From IMG/VR virus record IMGVR_UViG_3300035670_000151, positions 1 to 64,000 of that record: DNA of 64,000 nucleotides. The stretch is one strand, 5' to 3'. Source of the stretch: a virus. The position numbers were made by a program, and so were the translations under genes. Below the pieces are notes generated by a model. It worked only from the letters and a program-made list of their open reading frames with translations. It searched no databases and was not told the origin of the DNA. Shown one piece after another: positions 13,827-21,544 of the stretch. Numbering within the stretch: the first letter of the stretch is position 1; every line of letters begins with the position of its first letter.

Positions 13827-14876
13827 ATGTCCCACGCACTTGACTTCACCCTTGGCAAGGCCGCTATCGCTTACCGCGCTTCGGAGGGTAAGCCATGGCA
13901 TGGCTTTGGCAATCATATCACCGATGATATGGACGCCGCACAAATCGCGCAGGTTGCTGGCCTTGACTATCAGGTCGCAAAGGCCCCTGCCTTCTATTCG
14001 ATCCCTAACCCCAATTTCAAGGAAGGGGATGATGAATCGCTGGCCATGCTGACTCGTTCCTATGAAAACCGCGCAGTCATGTATCGCACTGACACCGGCG
14101 ATCCCCTTTCGGTGATGTCGGAGTCGCACTATGACCCCGCGCAACCCCTTGACCTGCTAGAGGGGCTTATGAGCCTTGTTAAGGGTAACGGCTTTAAGAT
14201 GGACGTTGCGGGCGCTCTAAAGGGCGGTCGCGTTGTATGGGGGCTTGCCAAGCGTGAAGAGGGGCAAGGCGACATCGCTGGCGATATCATCCTTCCCTAT
14301 ATCCTGCTGCTGACTTCCTACGACGGAACCTATGCGCGGACTGCCCGTGCAACGTCGGTGCGGGTTGTTTGTCAAAACACTGTCAGTCTTTCGGCGGTGA
14401 TGAACGCCCAAACAACGGCGAAACAACGCAATAGCGGCGAATTCGACGCTGATAAGCTGTTTACTCAATTGGGCGAATTCGACTCGGCTTTCGCGGAATA
14501 TGTTCAAGCCGTAAAGGCAATGAGCAAGGTCCGTATGACTGATGACAAGCTTTCGCGTTTCTTCGCGAAGCTTTACAGTCCGAAAGCCCTTAAGGATGAC
14601 TCCGATTGGCTTCGCACTGAACTCGATTTTGATCGGGAAGGCGTGACAAGTAACCAGCGCAATAACGTTGCGCAAATGGTCCGCCTTTTCACCGATAGTC
14701 CGGGTGCGGATAAGGCAGCAGCAGATGGCACGCTTTGGGGCGCTCTTAATGCCGTCACCTTCTATCAGGATCACGTTGCCCGCACTAAGGAAGGCAAGCG
14801 GTGGGAAAGCGCCACTATCGGCAACGGCAATCGGGCGAAAGATGCGGCAATGTCGCTGGCGCTTGAAATGCTCTAA
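13827..14876 (+). CDS. DUF932 phage/plasmid-like protein
   Basis: 349 aa from the ATG at 13827 (AGAAAGG upstream). Sequence such as WHGFGN near the N-terminus, the central SVRVVCQNTVS and the C-terminal NAVTFYQDH..R are hallmarks of the DUF932 (TIGR03299) family found in phages and plasmids. The biochemical role is unknown. A hairpin follows, then a second gene group. Confidence 0.9.
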   Translation: MSHALDFTLGKAAIAYRASEGKPWHGFGNHITDDMDAAQIAQVAGLDYQVAKAPAFYSIPNPNFKEGDDESLAMLTRSYENRAVMYRTDTGDPLSVMSESHYDPAQPLDLLEGLMSLVKGNGFKMDVAGALKGGRVVWGLAKREEGQGDIAGDIILPYILLLTSYDGTYARTARATSVRVVCQNTVSLSAVMNAQTTAKQRNSGEFDADKLFTQLGEFDSAFAEYVQAVKAMSKVRMTDDKLSRFFAKLYSPKALKDDSDWLRTELDFDREGVTSNQRNNVAQMVRLFTDSPGADKAAADGTLWGALNAVTFYQDHVARTKEGKRWESATIGNGNRAKDAAMSLALEML

Positions 14877-14886
14877 CTTCTAATAG

Positions 14887-14912
14887 GGGCGGGCTAGCAA
14901 TAGTCCGCCCTT
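14887..14912 (+). terminator. Attenuator-like hairpin
   Basis: GGCGGGCT/AGTCCGCC with loop AGCAAT; no proper T-run, so probably partial termination or RNA processing. Confidence 0.45.
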
Positions 14913-14939
14913 ACTATGAATTTAGATGGAGTAAAAAAG

Positions 14940-15272
14940 ATGGCTGAATATTTCCACATAGCAACGGGAATGCGCGGCGCATATATGCCTGACAATAGCT
15001 ATATTGTTAAGGTTGATAGTCGGCGCGAATTGAAAGCCATTATTGAAAGCGAAGCGGAGTCCATTCGTGACGCTGGTTTTTATGGCGCTAACAAGCGTGA
15101 AGTGACGGCGACTGTCACCGATGCTTGGCGCAATCTAAAGGCTAAGGTTAAATCGCCTTATCCTTTTGTCGTTCCCTACGGGATGAGTCGGGGTAGTTAT
15201 CGGCCCTATGGGATTATGATAGCTCATTCATCCCGCGCTGAGTATCTGGAATATATGGAGAACGAACAATGA
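14940..15272 (+). CDS. Hypothetical protein, 110 aa
   Basis: Start at 14940 chosen for GGAG 10 nt upstream; a further ATG at 14916 is possible. Mixed alpha/beta. Not recognised. Overlaps the next gene by 4 nt. Confidence 0.7.
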   Translation: MAEYFHIATGMRGAYMPDNSYIVKVDSRRELKAIIESEAESIRDAGFYGANKREVTATVTDAWRNLKAKVKSPYPFVVPYGMSRGSYRPYGIMIAHSSRAEYLEYMENEQ

Positions 15273-15481
15273 TACAAGCCGATGGAGTAACAGCCATGCA
15301 AAATGTTAACGGAGTCGATTACGTTTCTTTTGTGGCGACGGGAGTCGACCGCAACGGAAAGCGCTTTCGCATTACTTCCCCTAACTGGTTTCACATTAGC
15401 TGCATTAACGTTTGGAGGGGTTCCAAATGGGGAATCCGCGCCGATGGGAAGCGAAAGCTAATCCAACGGATTTACAACTAG
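15269..15481 (+). CDS. Hypothetical protein, 70 aa
   Basis: ATGA coupling. Beta-rich, with a pattern like FVATGVDRNGKRFRI; resembles small one-domain phage proteins but no family recognised. Confidence 0.65.
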   Translation: MIQADGVTAMQNVNGVDYVSFVATGVDRNGKRFRITSPNWFHISCINVWRGSKWGIRADGKRKLIQRIYN

Positions 15482-15491
15482 GAGTCAGACT

Positions 15492-16169
15492 ATGCAGTCC
15501 GCCCTTTTGGACCTGATACTAGATATCAAAGCCAGTGAGAGTCGCGAAGTCGACTCAATGGTAAAGCGTATCAATTCCGCCCTACTGGAACGCGCTAACT
15601 TTGAGCGGGAAAAGGCCCCTCATAAAAGCCATGTTGAATTGCGTAGGGTAGCGGCTCAATTCGCCGATAGCCGTAATGTTGCGGCTTTCTTCATTGCCCT
15701 TAATGTTGATCCTTGGATCATGTTTAATAAGGTCCGCAAGAATGGATGGCGGACTAACCTTAAGGGGCTTCAAAAGGTCCGCCGTTTGGTTGATTACGTG
15801 ATGGGGAACAAACCAACCCTAGACATGGACTCAACCGCCCTATTTGCCGCAACTATTATTGCGGCTAATAAAGGGATTGAATGGATTAGCAGTAGCGAAC
15901 AAGAATTTATCCTTTCTTCGGAAAGCATTAATTCGCTTCCTAAAGACATTGCTAAGACTATTCATGAATTCCAGTCTAAGCGCATGACTATAGAGGGGGG
16001 ATCAAGGCCGCATTCCTGTGAATGGCGCACTACCTATGCCAATATGGGGCTTTATACCTATAGCAGGGAAGAGGTAGGGGAAGATGATTACTCCCTAGGG
16101 GTTCATATTGACCTTACTAATCCGCTTATTATCTTTCTCAATGAAACATGGGGTTTGAGCAATGTTTAA
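15492..16169 (+). CDS. Hypothetical protein, 225 aa
   Basis: GGAG-type ribosome site 10 nt upstream. Helical soluble protein without motif I can name. Last larger gene of the + strand block. Confidence 0.72.
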   Translation: MQSALLDLILDIKASESREVDSMVKRINSALLERANFEREKAPHKSHVELRRVAAQFADSRNVAAFFIALNVDPWIMFNKVRKNGWRTNLKGLQKVRRLVDYVMGNKPTLDMDSTALFAATIIAANKGIEWISSSEQEFILSSESINSLPKDIAKTIHEFQSKRMTIEGGSRPHSCEWRTTYANMGLYTYSREEVGEDDYSLGVHIDLTNPLIIFLNETWGLSNV

Positions 16170-16371
16170 GAATTGTCTTCTGTTTGTCATCGCCATTAGC
16201 ATGGCCTGTATTGCACTGTCTGCTATGGTGGCGGTTAATACTTACATACAACCCGCCCCTACTATGGAGGCTAAGCCCATTACTGTAGCGGACCCTGCTA
16301 CTAGTGATGAATGCATGAACCTCTATAAGGGGCCGGATAATGAACCGCGTTACAGGGTAGGCCCTTGCTGA
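16162..16371 (+). CDS. Small exported or membrane protein, 69 aa
   Basis: Signal-like N-terminus: KN then a hydrophobic core to residue 26; the remainder is Pro-rich with two Cys, consistent with a periplasmic tail. Overlaps the gene before by 8 nt. Confidence 0.6.
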   Translation: MFKNCLLFVIAISMACIALSAMVAVNTYIQPAPTMEAKPITVADPATSDECMNLYKGPDNEPRYRVGPC

Positions 16372-16380
16372 TATGCATTA

Positions 16381-16473
16381 CCCCATACAAGCCCCTAGGA
16401 AGCCCCTTAGAGCGCCTTTCTAGGGGCTTGCGCTACTAGGGTAGCCTAGCAGGGCTGGCCCTACTGTATGGGG
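16381..16473. ncRNA. Candidate four-way-junction RNA at convergent gene ends
   Basis: CCCCATACA (16381-16389) pairs with TGTATGGGG (16465-16473). Inside are AGCCCCTAG/CTAGGGGCT (16390/16420), CTAC/GTAG (16433/16441) and a CAGGG/CCCT.CTG arm. The result is a cloverleaf-like shape without tRNA signatures. It lies between + and - strand genes that converge, so it may also act as a terminator. Confidence 0.5.
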
Positions 16474-16506
16474 CTTATATGGGGCTATATGAGTAGGCCC
16501 TACTAT

Positions 16507-16524
16507 ATCACATTACTATGTGAT
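16507..16524. repeat. ATCACAT palindrome
   Basis: ATCACAT-TACT-ATGTGAT, perfect 7-bp palindrome; AGTAGGCCCTACT lies just upstream. Operator or hairpin in the convergent region. Confidence 0.5.
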
Positions 16525-16605
16525 GTGATTATATGTGTTGACATTGTTTGTTTTGTTTTTTGGAAGCGCATTAAAAAAGAATGTGAAAAAGAGTGATTCG
16601 CCCTA

Positions 16606-16635
16606 TTGACCTGTTGCGAGTCGAGGGGGTAGGAT
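16606..16635 (+). promoter_or_regulatory. Possible promoter, TTGACC-18-TAGGAT
   Basis: TTGACC at 16606 and TAGGAT at 16630, preceded by GTGATTCG (inverse CGAATC). It points into the 3' ends of minus-strand genes, so any product would be antisense or a small RNA. Confidence 0.35.
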
Positions 16636-16726
16636 GTCCTAGAAAGTTACGGCTTTGGCCGCTCCATACCATTCACAAATTTAACCCCAAAATTACCTAA
16701 ACCTCACAACCCCCTTAAGCCCCAAA

Positions 16727-17089
16727 CTAGTTACAGCTAGAACACAATCTTTGCCCACAACCGCAAGGATGATCCTCGTCGGTAATAGTAGGCTCAAGTC
16801 CAATAACCCTGTAGCTCGTATCAGTCGTGGTTACTACCACAACTTCCAAACACTGCAAGGTGCTAAGGTCAATTGACCGGATAGACCAGTTGCTAAAACC
16901 TTCCACCGACAGACGCTTAACGTCAGCCTTGAACTCTTCTAGGTCGGCCCATTGACCCGACCAATCCGCCCAAGTGACAGGATCGCAACCAGACACCGGC
17001 AGGCTATTAAGCCAGAAGGTTTGCTCTTTCCCAAGGCGGTTAATACCCTTAACACTAGCCCTGTAGAAAACTTTCCTAGAATAAGACAT
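16727..17089 (-). CDS. Hypothetical protein with C-terminal Cys cluster, 120 aa
   Basis: ATG at 17089 overlaps the previous stop (TGATG). The last residues hold CGCGQRLCSSC, a possible metal site. The body resembles a globular domain with many Ser/Thr. Last gene of the minus-strand unit. Confidence 0.7.
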   Translation of the reverse strand: MSYSRKVFYRASVKGINRLGKEQTFWLNSLPVSGCDPVTWADWSGQWADLEEFKADVKRLSVEGFSNWSIRSIDLSTLQCLEVVVVTTTDTSYRVIGLEPTITDEDHPCGCGQRLCSSCN

Positions 17090-17298
17090 CACCCATCCAC
17101 CAACAAAGCAAACTCAGTGTAGCCATGCTTAGCCGCATTGGTCATAGCATAGTCGGGGTTGCTGGTAGTATATTCCAGCAAACAGCTACCATGAACATGT
17201 GGTCGGTAAAGAACCACCACTTGCCCGCTACCAACCTTCAAATCCCTGCTAGCAAGCTCTATAGGAAGCCAATCTAGGTTTTCAATACGTCTTGTCAT
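17089..17298 (-). CDS. Hypothetical protein, 69 aa
   Basis: Coupled to its neighbours on both sides by overlapping stop/start codons. Not recognised. Confidence 0.65.
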   Translation of the reverse strand: MTRRIENLDWLPIELASRDLKVGSGQVVVLYRPHVHGSCLLEYTTSNPDYAMTNAAKHGYTEFALLVDG

Positions 17299-17477
17299 CC
17301 CAGCCCCCTCTTCCGCTTATGCCATGGAACGAAAGGCACATAGTCTTCCACCATCCGAAGACTATTTTTACGCCCGAAATTAATTAGGAACTTACCATCT
17401 TCTAGGATGGCAGTTACCTTGCCTACCGCACAGGTTACGGATGGGTTAACGCGGGTTACTAAATCACCTACTTGCAT
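17295..17477 (-). CDS. Hypothetical protein, SH3-like barrel, 60 aa
   Basis: Starts MQVGDLVTRVNPSVTCAVGK; the GDLV..V...G.V..I pattern is that of small SH3-like or KOW-type barrels. Basic tail (HKRKRG). Function unknown. Confidence 0.65.
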   Translation of the reverse strand: MQVGDLVTRVNPSVTCAVGKVTAILEDGKFLINFGRKNSLRMVEDYVPFVPWHKRKRGLG

Positions 17478-17483
17478 ATATTA

Positions 17484-17684
17484 TTACCTTATATTTACAT
17501 CAAGGCTCACAGGATTAAAATACCAGCAAAAAGCTAGCATCACAAATCCTATTGCTGGGGGTATCAGGACGGCTTTCTCAAACCTTCCTCCAAAAGCATG
17601 GTTTACCCATACCAACAGTCCACCCGCTACCGTGAGATACGTCCCAAGAGCGAGGACTAGAAAGAAGCCTATGAAAGACCACAT
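17484..17684 (-). CDS. Small membrane protein, 66 aa
   Basis: Start ATG at 17684 overlaps the stop of the gene upstream (TAATG). Two hydrophobic spans (about residues 2-24 and 40-55). Confidence 0.65.
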   Translation of the reverse strand: MWSFIGFFLVLALGTYLTVAGGLLVWVNHAFGGRFEKAVLIPPAIGFVMLAFCWYFNPVSLDVNIR

Positions 17685-17884
17685 TAGTTCATCGTCTCCG
17701 CTAGACCCCAATATTCATAGGGGAGGTTGTAGAGGATAACTAGCAGGATGCTAGATACTATCACCCTAGGAAGGGCTTTCTCTTTGTCGTAGTAGCTGCC
17801 AAGAAACAGGTCCAGCAAGCTCCATACGAAAGTGAAGGCACTAAGTATCCAAAAGAATACTACAATAATCTCGATAACAACCAT
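17684..17884 (-). CDS. Small membrane protein, 66 aa
   Basis: Two hydrophobic spans (residues 2-30 and 40-53) around a charged loop (YYDKEK). Paired with the membrane protein downstream, to which it is translationally coupled; the two could work together. Confidence 0.65.
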   Translation of the reverse strand: MVVIEIIVVFFWILSAFTFVWSLLDLFLGSYYDKEKALPRVIVSSILLVILYNLPYEYWGLAETMN

Positions 17885-17893
17885 AAAACCTCA

Positions 17894-18301
17894 CTACGCC
17901 GCGATTCTGTCCTCGAAATGAAGCCGATACATCGCGTCTGCTCTTGCGATATCCGATTCCTCGTTGTAGCACAGGCAGATGCCGTGTTCCAGCAAAAGGC
18001 GTCGGGTTGCCTCTTGACCGCTTTGTGTGCCGCCGCGATGGTTACATTCCAGACAGGCCCCATAAAGGTTGTCTAGTTCCCACGTAGAGCCGTAGCAGAT
18101 GGGAATGACATGCTCATAGGTGAAGCTGGTAGGGACTTGTGGGCCTTCATAGACCATATCAACGCCGCAATGAACGCAGCGGTGATTGGACTTCTCCCCG
18201 ATCATATATTTATATTCTAGGGAACGGTATCTACCCGGTTTTCTATTTTTATCTCTTTTAGTGATTAATGGGCTTAGCTTGTTAATTAATAGCAGTTCCA
18301 T
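17894..18301 (-). CDS. HNH endonuclease with zinc fingers
   Basis: 135 aa. CVHCG near residue 42, HVIP near 64 and CLECN near 83 give the CxxC...H...CxxC zinc-supported HNH fold. Could be a homing enzyme or a restriction-type nuclease. It sits within the small-gene operon. Confidence 0.85.
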   Translation of the reverse strand: MELLLINKLSPLITKRDKNRKPGRYRSLEYKYMIGEKSNHRCVHCGVDMVYEGPQVPTSFTYEHVIPICYGSTWELDNLYGACLECNHRGGTQSGQEATRRLLLEHGICLCYNEESDIARADAMYRLHFEDRIAA

Positions 18302-18315
18302 TATTCCCCCGGAGA

Positions 18316-18669
18316 TTAGTCGGCTAAATATGTATCGCGGATATATTGGGCGATTTCGGGGAAGGTCTTGCCTTCCTTGTCGTTCAACGTGACGAAATCA
18401 GCAAAGCCTCCTTCGTCGATTCCCAGCCATGATGTCGCATCAGCCCGTGCGTTGCGACTGCGGGTGAACATATTACCTGACAAGCTAGCCGTGTTGGTAG
18501 CGAGAGCTAGAGCAACGTGCATACAGCAAAAGCCCTTTTCCTCTTGGCCATAAAGGGCTGGCGTCTGGTGGCCTTCGAAGCTTCCAGCGCCCCAGCTACC
18601 TCTTGCTTGGGGATAGGTGCCCGACTCTAGGGCTTCCGCGAGCTTCAACATGTTCTCTTTATTAGCCAT
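18316..18669 (-). CDS. Hypothetical protein, 117 aa
   Basis: ATG at 18669 with GAGGAA 9 nt upstream. Contains a CCMHVALALAT segment and a SWLGIDEGGFADFVTLND stretch; this resembles a small phage family whose function is unknown. Confidence 0.7.
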   Translation of the reverse strand: MANKENMLKLAEALESGTYPQARGSWGAGSFEGHQTPALYGQEEKGFCCMHVALALATNTASLSGNMFTRSRNARADATSWLGIDEGGFADFVTLNDKEGKTFPEIAQYIRDTYLAD

Positions 18670-18673
18670 GGGA

Positions 18674-18880
18674 TTATTCCTCCACAATCCGTTCGCTTAC
18701 TTCGAAGCCGAACTTGCTAAACTGGTTGAGATAAAAGGCGATAAGAAGAGCCTCCATCTTGTTCGTATAGAACTTCTTATATTTATGGAGGCTCTTAGCC
18801 CGCTTCCAAATCGGACCCTTAGGAGTCCCATTAACATGGTCGGGTGCGTTGGTAACTTTGTGAATGATAAACTGTTTCAT
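18674..18880 (-). CDS. Hypothetical basic protein, 68 aa
   Basis: ATG at 18880, overlapping the stop of the small membrane peptide upstream; GGAA as ribosome site. Lys-rich middle. Not recognised. Confidence 0.6.
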   Translation of the reverse strand: MKQFIIHKVTNAPDHVNGTPKGPIWKRAKSLHKYKKFYTNKMEALLIAFYLNQFSKFGFEVSERIVEE

Positions 18881-18957
18881 ACGTTCCAAAAGATAATGAG
18901 GAAGGAAAGAGCGATCAGAAGACCGATCCCGTTGAGCAATGCTTTAAGACAGCCCAT
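18877..18957 (-). CDS. 26-aa single-span membrane peptide
   Basis: Almost wholly hydrophobic (ALLNGIGLLIALSFLIIFW). AAGG upstream and ATGA overlap with the next gene support translation. Confidence 0.5.
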   Translation of the reverse strand: MGCLKALLNGIGLLIALSFLIIFWNV

Positions 18958-18975
18958 GATAGAAAACAACCCTTC

Positions 18976-19293
18976 TTAGATATTGTTGTCGGGGAAGGTG
19001 AAACCACCGTCTCTTAGGCCACGCAGGGCGGCATATACCAGCCCTCTTGCGTTGCGACCTGTCTTGATCGCTTCTTCGACCTCTTCGATGGCCTTATTAA
19101 CGGCTTCTTCCGGTATTTTTATCGAAATTTCCTTCCAGTTAGTGTTATTATACACCCTGCGAAGGTAAGCTTGGCCACCATCGACAGCTACATTACCGCA
19201 TTTGCAGTATTTAAAGTCATGTCTATGAGCGGAATAGGGCCTATCACCACATGACAGGCACTCTACTTGGTTTGACACTATAATATTAGTCAT
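18976..19293 (-). CDS. DUF7695-like zinc-ribbon protein, 105 aa
   Basis: N-terminal metal site CLSCGDRPYSAHRHDFKYCK with CG after it, then NVAVDGGQAYLRRV; this C..C..H.HD...C.CG..AVDGG signature is a known small phage domain of unknown function. Helical C-terminus. Confidence 0.75.
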   Translation of the reverse strand: MTNIIVSNQVECLSCGDRPYSAHRHDFKYCKCGNVAVDGGQAYLRRVYNNTNWKEISIKIPEEAVNKAIEEVEEAIKTGRNARGLVYAALRGLRDGGFTFPDNNI

Positions 19294-19421
19294 TTCTTAA
19301 TCTTCCTTTTGCTGGCGTTCTTAATAAAACCCCAATATTCTTTGCTATTTCTTTTGGGATTCCAAAACTTAGCTATCAAGTAAGCTTTAATCTTCCATTT
19401 AATACCGCTGTATTTGCTCAT
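19290..19421 (-). CDS. Hypothetical basic protein, 43 aa
   Basis: Very Lys-rich (SKYSGIKWKIKAYLI ... ASKRKIKK). Overlaps both neighbours (ATGA at its end). Tentative but well placed. Confidence 0.5.
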   Translation of the reverse strand: MSKYSGIKWKIKAYLIAKFWNPKRNSKEYWGFIKNASKRKIKK

Positions 19422-19929
19422 TTGCCAATTCCACCACCGCTGAGTCGTCCATTTCGTCCAAATCTACAGGGGAAAGGGTGCCAGCGCCAACAATATCGAC
19501 CAGATATTGACCGGCCCGGTCATTGTCACCGATCGCTAGGAGCTTGTAGGAGCCTCGTAGAGCGCGAAACCATGCTGCCATGGGCTTGGGGGTCGGCCCT
19601 AGGACCGCGATGGCGTTGTAGCCTAGCCGATGGAGCTTGGCGGCTTTAAAAATGCCTTCAACTACGAATAATTCTGGTCTAGTTTCATCTAAAACGTCTA
19701 ATCCGAACACTCCAATAGTGTTCTTAGGTAATTTAGTGAAGTATCGACCTAATTTAGGGTTATTTTTAACCCCTTTTTCTTCTATTAATGGTCGGTAGTG
19801 TTGATAACCTACCATCTGACCACTTAAATTGTATAAATAGAAGGTGATTTTGTTAGTGGAATAACATTTAGCGTGTCGGTATAGGCTAGGATTCATTCCA
19901 CGTAGTATTAAATGTTCTCTTAATCGCAT
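19399..19929 (-). CDS. TOPRIM-domain (primase-like) protein
   Basis: 176 aa. VVEGI near residue 90 (catalytic Glu) and AIGDNDRAG near 137 (DxD-like) are the TOPRIM motifs shared by DnaG primases and phage primase-helicases. The zinc-finger and helicase parts are absent, so this is a stand-alone TOPRIM unit. Its only good ribosome site (GGGAG) is inside the hairpin just upstream. Confidence 0.8.
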   Translation of the reverse strand: MRLREHLILRGMNPSLYRHAKCYSTNKITFYLYNLSGQMVGYQHYRPLIEEKGVKNNPKLGRYFTKLPKNTIGVFGLDVLDETRPELFVVEGIFKAAKLHRLGYNAIAVLGPTPKPMAAWFRALRGSYKLLAIGDNDRAGQYLVDIVGAGTLSPVDLDEMDDSAVVELANEQIQRY

Positions 19930-19969
19930 AAAAAACTCCCGTTCGAGCCTTTATAGCAAGAACGGGAGT
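19930..19969 (-). terminator. Terminator that also masks the TOPRIM ribosome site
   Basis: Minus strand: ACTCCCGTTC, 15-nt loop, GAACGGGAGT, TTTTTT, then ATG. It ends the gene at 19996 upstream, and its 3' arm holds the GGGAG in front of the TOPRIM start. Confidence 0.85.
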
Positions 19970-19995
19970 AATTAAAACGGCTAGTAATATAGCTG

Positions 19996-20535
19996 TTAGC
20001 GGGGCGGAGCCTTGGCAGCGCTGCGACGTTCGGTAGGACCGCCCGGTTTGCCCTTTGGAGCCTCAGGAGCGACCGGGACAGGCTGTTCCGCGATCAGTTC
20101 CACCCGGCCAGCCGGGAAGACCTTAGCGTCCTTGAGAGCGCCTTCCTTGGAAAGGACAGTCGGCATGATCCCGATGAGGGTAAGGCCGGTGACGATTTCG
20201 GTGCGGGTGCCGATAATGCCTTCAAAGCCGGTGATGGTGTCCTTGACCTTCGCGCCCATGGTGAACGCGCTAAAGTGGGCGTTAGGCTCGATACAAGCCA
20301 TACGCCCCTTTTCGATCACCGTCAGGCGCAGGATATCGAAAACGAAAGCATCCTTGGGGTTGCCGTTATCATCCAAGCTGGTCGGAGATACCTCGATACG
20401 GTCGCAACCGTGAAGGTGATAGTCGCGAGCATAAGCAATGCCCTCAAAACCGGTAACTACGTCCTTAACGTAGTCGCCAAGTTCGACACCGGCATTGACG
20501 GGAAGCTCTTGCTTCTTCTTACCCAAAAGACCCAT
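19996..20535 (-). CDS. Two-repeat small-barrel protein, 179 aa
   Basis: Two copies of one domain: residues 20-70 (DYVKDVVTGFEGIAYARDYH) and 90-140 (KVKDTITGFEGIIGTRTEIV), each ending in a I.P..L...G..KDA..F...R pattern. This TGFEG domain is common in phage and bacterial proteins of unknown function. The C-terminal 35 residues are Pro/Lys/Arg-rich and probably disordered. GC-rich, with its own terminators on both sides. Confidence 0.75.
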   Translation of the reverse strand: MGLLGKKKQELPVNAGVELGDYVKDVVTGFEGIAYARDYHLHGCDRIEVSPTSLDDNGNPKDAFVFDILRLTVIEKGRMACIEPNAHFSAFTMGAKVKDTITGFEGIIGTRTEIVTGLTLIGIMPTVLSKEGALKDAKVFPAGRVELIAEQPVPVAPEAPKGKPGGPTERRSAAKAPPR

Positions 20536-20548
20536 TTAGTAAGACTCC

Positions 20549-20571
20549 AAAAAAAGGCCCCGAAGGGCCTA
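20549..20571 (-). terminator. Rho-independent terminator
   Basis: Minus strand GGCCC-TTCG-GGGCC then seven T. Ends the first tRNA transcript just before the 20535 gene, whose GGAG ribosome site follows it. Confidence 0.9.
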
Positions 20572-20729
20572 GGTTAGTCGAAAGGCTAGGTTGCGACACC
20601 GAAGGCCAGTCATATAACGCTGCATATTGAGGGCTTTTACCCCACCGTCCATTAACTACCCACATGCAAGAGGGTATGTCTAGGTGTTTTCTCGCGGATG
20701 GAGACGCCCGCGAAGTTGGCTCTGAAACT

Positions 20730-20813
20730 TGGTGCCCTCTCTCGGACTCGAACCGAGACGGATCAACCGGCAGATTTTAAGTCTGCTGCGCCTACCAATT
20801 ACGCCAAGAGGGC
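20730..20813 (-). tRNA. tRNA-Leu(TAA)
   Basis: Acceptor GCCCTCT/AGAGGGC, anticodon stem GCAGA/TCTGC with loop CTTAAAA, long variable arm, CCA encoded. Confidence 0.95.
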
Positions 20814-20936
20814 TTGGTAGGTCATAACGTAAGAAAATACATAACACCCCACTTAATAAAGAAAGAATACGGATCGACAGCTTTTGGGCAAAAGCAAATT
20901 GAAGAACCAACCCGTATTCTATCACTACTAAGTAAG

Positions 20937-21013
20937 TGGTGGACCCTCTGGGATTCGAACCCAGCACCTACAGATTAAAAGTCCGTCGCTCTAACCAAAT
21001 GAGCTAAGGGTCC
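20937..21013 (-). tRNA. tRNA-Lys(TTT)
   Basis: Acceptor GGACCCT/AGGGTCC, loop CTTTTAA, T-loop TTCGAAT, CCA encoded. Confidence 0.95.
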
Positions 21014-21229
21014 ACTAAGAAGGGGAAGTTTATCAGGTCTATAACCTTTCTAGCTTCCCCTAATCATAGCTAGCGTAAATCATCGCTCCTAACACTATGG
21101 ATTAGGTTCACGTAGGAGCCTTGCTTAGGGGCTTGCCTCTATCGCTGGATTTCAGCCCACCGATAATGTGAAACTTAACAAGGTTGAAACATGACAATGT
21201 GCAGACCATCATGTTTCAATGTTATTAAG
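21014..21229 (-). ncRNA. Structured tRNA spacer
   Basis: No gene. Hairpins: GGGGAAG/CTTCCCC (21021-21061), GCTCCTA/TAGGAGC (about 21085-21119), and a perfect TTGAAACATG/CATGTTTCAA (21184-21193 / 21210-21219). Confidence 0.45.
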
Positions 21230-21339
21230 TGGCGGGACGGGGAGGGATCGAACCTCCGACTATCTGGCCTTGTCTTGGGGTCCATCACCCTCAAAGGGCT
21301 TAGACAAGGTTTCGTCTTCTACCGCTGAATTACCGTCCC
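21230..21339 (-). tRNA. Atypical long tRNA-like gene, isotype unclear
   Basis: Acceptor GGGACGG/CCGTCCC, T-arm GGAGG-TTCGATC-CCTCC and CCA are all present, but the gene is 110 nt and the middle is a CCTTGTCT/AGACAAGG hairpin with a 26-nt loop, not a normal anticodon arm. Insertion, decay or a tRNA-like RNA. Confidence 0.55.
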
Positions 21340-21341
21340 GT

Positions 21342-21438
21342 TGGAAGCGCGAGAGGGATTCAAACCCCCGTCTTCAATCCTCCGAAAGCTGTTTTGTCTG
21401 CATACTTCTGTCCAGAAGCACACTCAAACTACCGCGCT
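21342..21438 (-). tRNA. Atypical tRNA-like gene, isotype unclear
   Basis: Acceptor AGCGCGG/TCGCGCT, T-arm with loop TTTGAAT and CCA present; 97 nt. The core contains a CTTCT-GGAC-AGAAG hairpin and no clear 7-nt anticodon loop. Separated from neighbouring tRNA-like genes by 1-2 nt. Confidence 0.5.
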
Positions 21439-21439
21439 A

Positions 21440-21516
21440 TGGGGCCTTAGGGTTGGATTCGAACCAACGACCTTCCTTATTTATCGGACGCTCTAACCGG
21501 ACTGAGCTACATAGGC
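21440..21516 (-). tRNA. Degenerate tRNA-Ile(GAT)-like
   Basis: D-arm, T-arm (GTTGG-TTCGAAT-CCAAC) and CCA are intact. The acceptor stem has two mismatches and the anticodon stem only TCC/GGA around GATAAATAA. Sequence context resembles tRNA-Ile(GAT). A standard tRNA-Ile(GAT) exists at 33663. Confidence 0.55.
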
Positions 21517-21544
21517 CATGGTGGGGAAACCGAGCGGTCAGACC

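Noticed and set aside
21230-21438. Group I intron inside the long tRNA-like genes
   Set aside because: The extra sequence is only 20-40 nt, far too short, and no intron core motifs were seen.
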